Assembly (NCBI GenBank): GCA_964059195.1
Contig: CAXKWD010000007.1
Location: 25,989,023 to 26,053,022, forward strand
Direction: 5' to 3'
DNA: 64,000 bases
Source of the DNA: Ectobius pallidus
Taxonomy: Eukaryota > Arthropoda > Insecta > Blattodea > Ectobiidae
Positions within the stretch are counted from its first letter, which is position 1. Each line of letters begins with the position of its first letter. The notes under the pieces are model-generated. The model was not told where the DNA came from. It did not search any database and saw only the letters and a program-made list of their open reading frames with translations. The position numbers were made by a program, and so were the translations under genes. Positions 54,280 to 64,000 of this stretch are shown piece after piece.

Positions 54280-54508
54280 TAGAAACTGTTCTCGGGTTTC
54301 CAGTCGGATAGTAAGAGAATTAAATTCTGATCTTTCGGCAACTGTCTGCGTCGTCATCTTTGGAGAAGTGAGATGAGGTTATGAGTATATATACAATGCC
54401 ATAACCTCTGGATCTCACTTCTCCAAAGATGACGACGCAGACAGTCGCCGAAAGCTCAGAATTTAATTCTCTTACTACCCGACTGGAAACCCGAAAACAG
54501 TTTCTACA
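54280..54508. repeat. Inverted repeat with about 105-bp arms
   Basis: Left arm 54280-54384 and right arm 54401-54508 are reverse complements at high identity (CTCTTACTA.CCGACTGGAAACCCG; CCAAAGATGACGACGCAGAC), with a short AT-rich spacer. No target duplication found. Confidence 0.85.
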
Positions 54509-54779
54509 TGATAAATGTAGCTGTATTCAGTAGCTGTGCATTACAGAGAGAAAAAAAGAATCTCAGCATTTAGGATACAGCTGGCTGAGAAAATGAGTGA
54601 GGGCATTAACCTCCTCACCTATACAGAGTGCGACTGGGAATCGTGTAATCATGAACTTTTCATATCAGTTTGTAACTTAGAAATCAATTTAACACTTACT
54701 GTATTGAATACAATGTGATACAATACAATACAATGTGAATTTTTTTGGGTATAAAACAGTATGGGATATGCCACACCAT

Positions 54780-55060
54780 AGTGGTTGAGGCGCTGGGCCA
54801 CGGGGTAGATTCCCGATGAGGTTGAAGTTTTTCAATTGGCCTAATCCTTCTGGTGGCACTATGGCCCTGGGGTGGACGCAACCTCTAACAGAAATGAGTA
54901 CCAAGAGCAATCCTAGGGGTAAAGGCAGCCTGTGTGCAAGGCTGACAACCTTACCACCTTCACGTGCCGAATGACCAAAATCTGGGATCCTCAACCTCCT
55001 GGAACCCTCTAGGCCTCCATGGCCTGTAAAGGTGTGTCATTCCATCTGCTGACAGAAAGC
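54780..55060 (+). repeat. Retroelement-like non-coding fragment
   Basis: Contains TTCTGGTGGCACTATGGCCC, GGTAAAGGCAGCCTGTGTGC, TGACAACCTTACCACCTTCA and CTCCATGGCCTGTA. From memory this resembles an abundant insect RTE-type LINE segment. It lies just upstream of an RT fragment. Confidence 0.45.
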
Positions 55061-55169
55061 TAGAATAACCACATATTCACGATAAAAATTATCTTATTGC
55101 ATACCATTCTATAGGGAATTTCTTCAGTTTTAAAATGGTGTAGGGCATTTTATGCCATCTACTCATAGA

Positions 55170-55880
55170 AAGGAGACGTTGTATTAAACACAATTTTATT
55201 TGCGGACGACCAAGTCATTCTTTCCACTTCAGAAGATGAGCTTCAAAGAGCAACATATAAACTGCAACAGATATTCAAGAATTACAATCTAGAAATATCT
55301 ATCAAAAAATCTAAAGTTATGGCTTTTGAGGGAAAGTTTCCAGTAAGATCAAAAATAATTTTGAATAATGAAAGAATAGAACAGGTTAACTGTTTTAAAT
55401 ATCTGGGATGCTGGATTTCCTATGAGCAAGAGAAGGATGCAGATCAAAAACTTAACAAGTTTCAACATTTATGCGCAACTATACAGAGAACTCTGAGAAA
55501 TAAAACAAGGAAAGAAACAATAATTAGATTTTACAAGGTGTTGGCAGTTCCTTTATTACTGTATGGATGTGAGAATTGGGTCCTCAACAGATCTCTCAAA
55601 AGAAGAATAGAATCATCAGAAATGCGATTTCTCAGACGCATATCGGGATACACATTAAGAGATCACATTCCGAACGTTCAAATACGGGAGGAACTCAATA
55701 TTTATAAATTAGAAGAACAAATAAGCAACATGAAATGGCAATGGTTCCAGCATATAGGAAGAATGGATGAAAGTAGAATCACAAAGAAAGTATTTAAATA
55801 CAGACCCGAAGGCCGGCGTTCAATAGGACGACCTGTAGCCAGATGGGAAGATGTCTTTGCGTCGGAACAGGCCTTATAGC
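55170..55880 (+). pseudogene. RTE-like LINE reverse transcriptase, C-terminal fragment
   Basis: The open frame begins with the RT catalytic block (NTILFADDQVILSTSEDELQ) and continues KSKVMAFEGK, CFKYLGCWISYEQEKD, PLLLYGCENWVLNRSLKRRI, EMRFLRRISGYTLRDHIPN and the RTE-type tail WQWFQHIGRMDESRI plus GRPVARWEDV, stopping at 55877-55879. The stretch from 55319 gives 186 uninterrupted codons. Endonuclease and the first RT part are missing. 5'-truncated copy. Confidence 0.85.
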
Positions 55881-56390
55881 CTAGCCCTGCAGTGGAAAGA
55901 AGAAAGAAGACTCATAGAAAGCTAACTAAAAGAAGCGGAGTTGATTGCTCGGCCCATCTGGCAGCCAGCAAAGTTTGAATGGACTTGCATTGTGTGCCAT
56001 TTCCCAGCCAGCAAATATTGAGGATAAAAAAAATTTTACCTTGGAAAATAAACAATTCCCAAGTCTTGAATTTTACAGTTTGGAATGTATGAAGTGTAAA
56101 AATGTTTATGTAGATTTTTTCAGTTTTGAAGTAAAAAAAATTTAAAGTAGAAAAAAATTGGGAAATTGTTGAAAATGTTTGTAATTGAAAAAAGTTTAAA
56201 TATTTTTGAACTTAAAAAATTTAAAGATTATTTTCAATTCGAAAAATTTTAAAGTTTAAAAAAATTGTATTAAAAATTGAATACTTTAAAACTTGTAGTA
56301 TTATGAACATTTTTTCAGCAAAAATTCTTAACATTTTTTAATTCTGAAAATTTGTTATTTGGGGTGGGAACTTTCTCCCCCTTTTCTTAC
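55881..56390. repeat. LINE 3' region and AT-rich low-complexity DNA
   Basis: After the RT stop comes a short 3' tail, then A/T-rich DNA with AAAATTTAAAG-like words (56100-56340) similar in style to the 51-54 kb tracts. Confidence 0.45.
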
Positions 56391-58190
56391 CTCAATCTAG
56401 GAAAGGAAGTAGATTTTGTTCTCATTTGTGTTGCTGGCTGTGTACAGTAATCTGCCAGAGTTATGTTTTGCAATTTGTGTTGTTCCCCTCCCTCTCTTAG
56501 CAGGTAAATAGTGCAAACTTTGTCCAAAAATAAAATGAACTATTTCCACCATAAAATTCAATTCACATTTTTCACAGCTTATTCCTTTTGAAGAGAAGGG
56601 GATTATTACCCCTGAACCTATGCATCCAGCAAATGGCACCATGTGAATGTTGCTGCTTCCAAAGTGGTGCCATGTGTAACATTTAAAAGTTACAATAACA
56701 TATAACAAACAGTATATAAATATACACTACAGCAAAGAACCTTTTTGTTCAACCATACTATGAGGAATGAACTTCCTGATGCCCTCAGAAAACAAGTTTC
56801 TCAGTGAGTAGCAAGCCACAAATGCACCACTTCCTTAAGTTCTTGGTCTGTGGCTGATTTGCATATAGTTTGCCACTTCGAGAGTCACTCTTCGGTTTGT
56901 CTAAATCATGAAATGCAATTGCTCAATGTTGGCATCACTAGTGGATGTGGATGGGCATCCTGTTCTTTCCTCGTCTTTTGCACTTGTTCGACCATTTTTG
57001 AACTTTTCAATTCATTCATACATGCTTCGCCGTGATAAAACATTGCTTAAGATACAGAATTTCATTATAGCACTGTTGTATCGATTGATACTGAATATGG
57101 AACAGTTTTCAAGCCTTCAAAGCAGCAATTCAATCTGCACAATAAACCCGCACTTAAACCAAAATAAACTGTGTGTTAATTTTAATATTTTTTGTTCGGC
57201 CATACTATATTACGCTCATTACATGTTACATAGAAGTATTAATGATATCCATTAAAGTACAGAATTTCATTACAACACTTATGATATTAATTAGTATTAA
57301 ATAGCCTTGAGAGTAGCAAATCAAACTGCATAATCTGCATTTAAAATAAGATTCATTCTGTTCTTACTATTTTAATATTCCATTAAATTGAGTTGATTTC
57401 AAATCCCTTGGTTTGAGGATAAACTGACAAGAGAGCTTGGATTTCCTTGCACACCAACAGCTGCCATCACAAAAAGATAAAGATGAGAGCTTACTAACAG
57501 CTGATCATGAAAGTCGCAGTCTCATTGAATCTAAAGCCTCAAACCAAACATTTCATTATGGTCGAACAAAAAGAGTTATATGCAGCTTGACTATAGAGTA
57601 ATTATAACACTCGTATGAAAATTATGAACTTGCTTTTCTCATTTCATGAACACAATCATGTCTTAATAAATGCCATTATAGGCTTGTTGCATAATGTAAT
57701 ATTACTATAAAGAGAATATTTTTGTGATGTACTAAGAATGGATGGTCCATGCGGCAGCATGGGAGCAAGTCATCAGCTCATGTGCATAACCCCTCAATTC
57801 AAATGCATGGATTTCTGAATTAGGCCTACAGTTTGAATTATCACCTACCTTTGTCATAGACGATGATGAAAATGATCTCCATCTACCACAACACGTTTCT
57901 GCCATCTTTTAAGAAAGTTTGCATTCACACACATTAATTCTGCAATTTCTCTTATGTTCTCTTCCAGTTCTTCAGTTGTACAGTATGAGAGTTATTCTTG
58001 TACACCTTATTTTTTAAGTTCCCCAAAAATAAAAATCATAAATAGTAAGACCTGGAGATCTTGCTGGCCATAACCCCTTAGTAATTGGATTTGAAGGTTT
58101 TAACCTATTTTTTCCCCAGCTTCCTGATTAGAACATTTTAACATACTTATCAGTTTCATGCCCCTTCAGAATATAGGAATCTTATATAGG
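56391..58190. other. Intergenic DNA, no gene recognised
   Basis: Only isolated short open frames without recognisable products. A block near 57555-57635 (GGTCGAACAAAAAGAGTTAT.. ACACTCGTATGAAAATTAT) is repeated in diverged form near 59950-60025. Confidence 0.45.
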
Positions 58191-58198
58191 GTGTCCCA

Positions 58199-58749
58199 AT
58201 AAGAACGCTGGATTTAATAATGCACAAAATACAGTTTGTTTTCAAGAAATGACACATATTTATACATGAATACAAAGGGAACATGTTCCGATTTATGTAT
58301 GAAAAATGATATCTGGCATATGTTCACCACGTCCTACTCTGCAGCTGGTGACTCTGTCCATGAAATTTGTGATAATTCTTGCACAGTCTTGCGCCTGGAT
58401 ATGGGCGATGACACGTCGAATTTCCTGCTTCAGGTCTTGTATGGTTCGGGGATTGTGTTCATAAACCTGCGATTTAAGAAACCCCCAAAGAAAGAAGCCT
58501 ACGATCAGTTTATTCGTTACGCTTATTATTCCGGCCTAAGAGCGCACGAAGCCTTTGAACAGTTTGAGCATAACACTCACCATTCTTGTAATGAGTTTTG
58601 ACAATTAAAACTCATCGCTCAGCAGTGTAGCGCTCCATACCAAGTAATTGCAACAAATACAGGAAACAGAAAAGCTAACTACAGTGTTGCCAATCCCACA
58701 GCATAAAAATGACAACCAATTCAAATCCGGCGTTCTTATTGGGACATCC
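58199..58749 (-). mobile_element. Mariner-type element, internal deletion derivative
   Basis: Inverted ends GGGTGTCCCAATAAGAACGC (left) and its inverse (right, GCGTTCTTATTGGGACATCC), next to TA-containing flanks. The minus strand keeps only the transposase C terminus (YEHNPRTIQDLKQEIRRVIA, then SCRVGRGEHMPDIIFHT-stop). The N-terminal and catalytic parts are deleted. Confidence 0.8.
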
Positions 58750-59190
58750 TTTAGAAAGCAAAATGGGCTAAATTGGTCTAAAGGGGCTAATGAAGACTTT
58801 CTGAAAAACTGGGGGCTAAAGAGGACTTTTGCAGAAAAATTTGATTTTTAAATAGATTTTTCCTTAAATGCAAAGGAAAATAAATATGTGGAATTTGTGC
58901 ATTTTAAGAAAAGACATGATAAAAATAAATTTATACAACGCACTGAAATTAACAATGTATATGTCGCTTTGTTGCTTATCTTTGTAACTCGAAAATGTGC
59001 CGCCTCGCCATCGCAGGAAATGAAACTTTAGCTGTCTGCAATACTTTGAAATCTGCTACTAATCCATTGTCATTTCAACTTTAAAATAACAAGTTGCTGA
59101 CCAACGAGAGAGAAGTATATTAAAGGAACAAATTTGTGACACTCCAGTCTATAAAATATTTGTAAAATGAGTTTCCACCAATGTACTAGT
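58750..59190. other. Intergenic DNA, nothing recognised
   Basis: No supported feature, except that 59153-59180 is a direct repeat of part of the following hairpin. Confidence 0.4.
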
Positions 59191-59192
59191 AT

Positions 59193-59274
59193 ACGTTGTA
59201 TAAAATATTTGTAAAATGAGTTTCCACCAAGACACATTGGTGGAAACTCATTTTACAAATATTTTATACAACGT
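59193..59274. repeat. Perfect hairpin, 38-bp arms, 6-base loop
   Basis: Left arm 59193-59230 and right arm 59237-59274 pair without mismatch (TTTGTAAAATGAGTTTCC and inverse) around GACACA. Part of the arm is also repeated directly at 59153-59180, so the array may be a small inverted duplication. Confidence 0.92.
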
Positions 59275-59460
59275 GTACCGGTACTAGTTGAAAATTTAAA
59301 AGCTTCACAATGAAGTTTATCAATGACTCCAGTCTACTTATTTTTGTAGATCGGAAGTGAATTGAGTGGTGTTTTGAATAATTGTATCATTAAAGGGTAA
59401 ATATCTCAATTGATTATGAGAGTTTTTGAGCGCCGGTATAAGGAATAGTTACTTGTTTGT

Positions 59461-59496
<36 letters not shown>

Positions 59497-60814
59497 GAAT
59501 AACTGTGTCAAAATTATAATACAATTTTCGGTGTAAATATTAGTGTTCATTATATGTTTTATTAAGATGGCTAAAATACCTTTTATAAAAGAATAAAAAT
59601 CCGGGTCATGGTAATTACCCTATCTTCAAACACTTTTTCAATTAAATCTAAAGGAAAGAAATGCAGTATGTGCTGTAGCAGAGTCTTGTTGGAAGAATGC
59701 TAATTCAGAAATTGTGTGCTTAAATTGAAGGGTTATGTACATGGGCTTTTCCTGGCAGACTTTCTTCCAGGCCGCTGCACGGACCGTGCTTTCTTGGCAC
59801 ATTACAAAAATATCTTTGAAATTTGAGTTTGTTTATTAATGTGCATTGCTTTGAGGTTAAAATGCTAAGAGAAGCCCTGAGCTGCCTACCATCTGTCACA
59901 AAAGACTAGGTTTCTTTGATGAATTTTAAAAACTCGTAACTTAGACATTTAATTCTGGTCAAACAAAAACAGTCGTATGCAATTTGCCTATTGTGGTAAT
60001 TAAGACACTTGTATGGAAATTATAAAATGAGTGTAGCAAGTGTCATAAACAACAATATCAAGCAACACCAATTTTTATGAAAATTGAGTTTTGTACAAAA
60101 AATTCGACCGTGAGCAACAGCATCAGCCATGACAATCAGACTCCAGGGTGTGGACTTAAGAGATGAGTCTGAAAGCTTGGAATTAAGATGGCTAACCCAG
60201 GAAGAAAACACCAACATCATACAGAATTCTTGAATTTCGTTAGGTCTGGCAGTAGATGTTTAAAACTATAATAATGTCGTAAACCTTTCAGAACTGAATT
60301 TATGTATAGTAGAACTTGGTTATAGCGATATCTAAGGAGTAGATAAATTTTGTCTTTATGAGCAAGTGTCGCTATAAAAATAATAAAACCGAAGATAAAA
60401 ATTAAAAAATAAATAAACTGACAATTTTGTTGCATATTTTACACACAACTATTACAATGCTCAATCTTTCAAAAAGGGATAAAATAAATCTATTTTTTTT
60501 ATATACTTTTAGTGAAATACTGGATCTATGTCATATTCATTCCATGTCACACATTAATTGCACAATTTCAGATGTAGGCTTATAAACATGATTAATCACT
60601 TTAATTGCCCAAGGAGCTTCATTTAATGTCAGCAGTTCACTTCAGTTTTCACATCTTTGTTTATGAAAGAAACCCTTTAATAGTGTTTTGTCTACGATAT
60701 TACCTTCTTGTTTCTTTATCTGCTCAGGAGGCCTTGATCATTAATTTGTATTACCTGGCAGCTTGTTCTGAAATTTTCTCGTGCATTCAAATAAGTATCC
60801 TTTTCTATTACAAT
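59275..60814. other. Intergenic DNA with an A30 tract, no gene recognised
   Basis: An A run of about 30 bases (59466-59494) may mark an old poly(A) tail. Otherwise nothing supported. Confidence 0.4.
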
Positions 60815-60872
60815 AAATCCAATTATATTGACATACATGCTTCATGTAGGCTATGTCAATATAATTGGATTT
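60815..60872. repeat. Perfect 21-bp inverted repeat with 16-base loop
   Basis: AATCCAATTATATTGACATA and its inverse flank a 16-base loop. Confidence 0.9.
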
Positions 60873-60950
60873 AGTATAATTTAGTACCACTTCACTCTGT
60901 AATTCCCAGCAATAGTTAATTAGTCATTCTCTATACACATTGCATAAATA

Positions 60951-61829
60951 CAGTAGCGGCTCGTGGCTCAAAACGAAAGTGTGCTGCAAATATTATTTCA
61001 TACAGCAAACTTAAAATATTTTTAAAAATTATTAGTATGCCTATCTAAACTGCTCGTCTCTTAATCCATCTCTGGGAACTCTCACGCGATTTTCTCTGCC
61101 CTAATTATTTTTTTGCTAATTTCTCTCGTCTCGTCGAACGTTGTGTGAGTTGTGTGACAAGAGAAAATAGCAAAAATTAAAATAAAAAATAATAACAATA
61201 ATAATAATAATAATATAAATAAATAATAATAATAATAATAATAATTAGGGTAGGGAAAATCGCGTGAGAGTTCCCCGAAATGGAATAAGAGACGAGAAAA
61301 TAGTATTTTTAATGATCGAGGTAGAGGAAGTCGCGACAGAATACTTAATCGGGGTTGTGGAATCCGGGGTTTTCTGAATTTAACACATTCGAATTTGGCG
61401 GTGAAGATGGAAAGCATTGCTTACTCGCTACATCACGGTCCCCTACCGTCAGATGGTGGAAGATCTTCTCACATAACTAACAGCTCGCCCGCCGGCGAGA
61501 CGTGAACCTCCCTCAGAATCCCACTCGGCTGCCTGCTGCCGCAGCCCATTTTGCAGGTTAAACTCCCATATACGCCAAGCAGCCAAGGTCGAGCATGACG
61601 TCACACTCTACGAACGCTGCGCTGTTCACGAACTGCATTCACGAATACGGGAAAGATAATATTCACATTACCGACTTCCATTCTCCAACGTCAGCTAAGA
61701 AATTCTCGCGTGGACGCGCCAAGTTCAAAATCTACGCAAAAGAAAATATAATATTGCGTTTGAAAATAACATTATACGGCGAGCAGAAAACAAGCTGTGT
61801 GCTGCAGCACATAGGAGAAACCGCCACTG
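60951..61829. mobile_element. Non-autonomous hAT-like element with perfect 8-bp duplication
   Basis: CATAAATA is repeated exactly on both sides (60943-60950 and 61830-61837). Ends are CAGTAGCGGCTCGTGG and, reversed, CAGTGGCGGTTTCTCC, short inverted repeats that fit hAT. 879 bp. It contains a nested MITE (61053-61296) and an 80-codon open frame (61595-61834) that runs across the end and has no recognised product. Confidence 0.85.
61053..61296. mobile_element. Short MITE with AAT microsatellite
   Basis: Inverted ends of about 55 bp containing CTCGTCTCTTA and GGGAACTCTCACGCGATTTT; the middle has an AAT microsatellite (61190-61247). Non-coding, nested in the hAT-like element. Confidence 0.75.
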
Positions 61830-62141
61830 CATAAATAGCTGTTATACATTATCCTTATGGGGATGCTACGGCACTGTGCACGACGTGTTCTTGTTTAGAA
61901 CCATGAAAAATGCCAATATTTGAGGTTATGATGTTCTTTAAAACCTTCATATATAAACTCTGCTGCTGAAAGATATGTAAATTCAAAGAAAAATCTTGAG
62001 CATAACCTAAAACGGCATGATTTATGAGCACAAAAATTCCAACTACTGTGGATAAAATACAAAATTCCTTAAATTTACACACTTTGCCGCAATATAACAC
62101 AGGCATCTCGAACTCGGCACAGAGATAAAAGAAAAGTGTAT

Positions 62142-63931
62142 CGTGATCACTAGACTTCGGACTTTTAGGTCGCTAAAAATACTGTTTTAGGTACCTAAAA
62201 TAGGCTCTAAAAATTGGAAAATAGGCTCTAAAAATTGGAAAATAGGTTCTAAAAATCGTAAAATAGTCTCTTATAAAATCGTTAAGTTGCCAATTTTCTG
62301 AAATATCTCAATTGCAATGCAGAATATTATATTTATTGAAGTCACCATTAATCAGTAATCATGATAAAACACAGATGTAGGCCTATGGTACACAGAATTA
62401 TATAGACCTACTAGCTGAAAAGGCCCGGCATCGCCCGGGCTTTGTATTTTTTAATTTGAAATTAACTTATGGAGGACTTTATGTATGTAGAACTTGAAAT
62501 GAAGAAAAAGATATATCACACTCAAACTATTCCATCAGAAAATGCCAGATATAGCTTTTTATGGCTCATAGAGGATGTCGAATGCTGCATTCCGTTGCTT
62601 CTACACATCATGCTTGGGAGGGGTTGAAATAAGAAGAAACATAAATTAAATAAGATTGTATTGACTTGACGGAAAATTTTATTTCTCATTCTCATGTTAC
62701 CATACAACCGTTTCGGGGTTGAAATAAAAGAGAAATGCAGTATCACTTTCATACTTTCCTCCCCTAAAACCCGGGACATAATATACTGCGAGCATAGGAC
62801 TCAAAATGTTCCACCCCATGCTTTGGGACTATGATAAACATCCCTATTTCTCAACTAATACAAAGCCTACAGCTATGTATAACGTATAAGGGGAAAGGAT
62901 TATTTACAGACTTCTGATATAGCATATTCGCACACTTAAGTTGTCCCTGCAATACGACGTCTTTTTCTACATCAAAATGTGAAGTGAGAAAATATTTCTT
63001 ATGTTGAGGGTAGAGAAAGTTATGTGACTACATCACACTGTGCTTTATTTTCGTGGATTTCATTTTCAGTAATTATTTTCGCCAATATATTATATCGATG
63101 AAATCATAATTCGTTAAAGTCCAGCATTATATAGTCGCCAAAGCCCAATGTTATCAAAGTAAACAATACACTGTTGTCATGTGAACTGAACAACATTTCA
63201 TTTTTTTCAGTAGAATATTCACAGAAATTATATAATTTTCAAGGGAAGGACTGATTTGTTTCAATTTTAATGTTGACAGCTTTACTTCCCGGGCTTAACT
63301 GGGTATGTGTGCAAAATGTCGTGTAAATTGGTAAAGAAATGTAGATTTGTATAAGGAACAAACATACATAGGCTACATACATACATACACACTTTCGATT
63401 TTATATATTAGATTACTAGGGCCTGTATTACTACCATAACAGTAAAAACATAATCCCTGTGCCCAGAAGCTACGCATATCATACTAGAACATTCAACCCC
63501 TTGAATCCCTCAGTGATTCAGAGAACTACTTTTTTTTTCTTCTTTCTTTTTCTTTTTTTGCTGGATGAGGGAGTCAGGAGAAAAACACTACATTTTCTTG
63601 GGAATTCCAAGGAATTTTTCTACTGAAGACGAAACATTCCTTACTATCTAACCACGTCACAAATGTGGCATGTACTGCACATTCCGAGCTAAAAATCTAG
63701 TACGAACTGAATATAAATGCTACAATTTATAACAAAAAATGAACTTTAGAGGAAAAACAAGCAAAAAGGTAATATTAGGCTCTAACGTAAAAATAGGCTG
63801 TTTTAGGTCCTATAAAATTATCAGTTTTAGGCATAGTCACTTATGAAACATGCATATACAAGTTTTCGTTCATATATCACTAAAGGATTAAAATAGGTTT
63901 TTACCTAAAATCCGAAGTCTAGTGATCACTG
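62142..63931. mobile_element. hAT-like element containing a nested Helitron
   Basis: Inverted ends GTGATCACTAGACTTCGGA (left) and TCCGAAGTCTAGTGATCACTG (right). Inside both ends are repeats of AAAATAGGCT / TTTTAGGT words. The left tip lacks one base of the expected CAG start, and flanking 8-mers AAGTGTAT and AATAGAAT match only in part. A reversed Helitron at 62411-63412 is inserted. Confidence 0.65.
62411..63412 (-). mobile_element. Non-autonomous Helitron, reverse orientation
   Basis: On the minus strand it starts TCTAATATATAAAATCG after an A and ends with the hairpin GCCCGGGCGATGCCGGGC about 10 bases before CTAG, followed by T. Related to 11827-12691 (shared CATAACTTTCTCTACCCT segment). 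The TC start, hairpin and CTAG are all present. Confidence 0.8.
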
Positions 63932-64000
63932 AATAGAATACATTCCTCAGTCTTTGCTGTAATCATAAGTATAGATAACTTAGCAGCCATAGAAATAGCA

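Noticed and set aside
56908..57255. 115-codon ORF
   Set aside because: No motif, no splice context and ordinary AT-rich composition; not supported as a gene.
58236..58601. 121-codon plus-strand ORF
   Set aside because: Antisense to the mariner transposase C terminus, which has recognisable conserved blocks on the minus strand.
61595..61834. 80-codon ORF near the right end of the hAT-like element
   Set aside because: Crosses the element's terminus and target duplication, so it is a chance frame.

Overview
The window looks like nuclear DNA of an arthropod, most probably an insect. It is AT-rich, has eukaryotic spliced genes with very long introns, and is filled with eukaryotic transposons: non-LTR retrotransposons, hAT, IS630/Tc1/mariner, Helitron, PIF/Harbinger-like and foldback elements. 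Frequent AGGCCTA words and the transposon set suggest a large cockroach- or termite-like genome, but that is inference only.

Two host genes can be read with confidence, both on the + strand. The last coding exon of the splicing factor gene Sf3a2 lies at 3864-4208; its earlier exons are outside the window to the left. The complete ribosomal protein gene RpL27A (uL15) runs from the ATG at 17231 to the stop at 49664 in five coding exons that join exactly into 148 codons. Its introns are about 0.26, 2.9, 24.4 and 4.5 kb, extreme for a ribosomal protein gene, and transposons account for most of introns 2 and 3 and much of intron 4.

Layout. 1-3490: antisense LINE (gag zinc knuckles, endonuclease, reverse transcriptase, RNase H) in the Sf3a2 intron. 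3864-4400: end of Sf3a2. 5086-11047: a large TIR element holding a DD41D mariner-type element, a 1.16 kb inverted repeat and a decayed transposase. 11827-12691: Helitron. 15508-16400: LINE remnant. 17231-49664: RpL27A. Intron 2 holds a 2.5 kb foldback palindrome (17696-20214). Intron 3 holds a Russian-doll nest: a second foldback copy (20571-33428, perfect 8-bp target duplication) split by a tRNA-like-containing TIR element (20806-31389, perfect 8-bp duplication). Inside that lie a 7-bp-duplication element, two DD82E (Sailor-type) transposons and an apparently intact 3.77 kb transposon with an 824-residue ORF, about 535-bp TIRs and a TTCA duplication (26693-30460). Further along intron 3 are more tRNA-like elements (34524-37745), two hAT copies head to head (37791-41974) and a second 7-bp-duplication element. 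Intron 4 carries a Helitron with a nested pogo/Tigger-like MITE. 49680-64000 has no confident host exon. It contains a 2.8 kb low-complexity tract whose strand polarity flips, several hairpins, an RTE-like RT fragment, a mariner deletion derivative and hAT-like elements with nested insertions.

The host genes serve basic RNA and ribosome functions and show no sign of working as a cluster. The main story is layered transposon insertion in introns. The best candidates for something undescribed are the 26693-30460 transposon, the foldback family in RpL27A introns, and the recurrent DNA element with an internal tRNA-like module.
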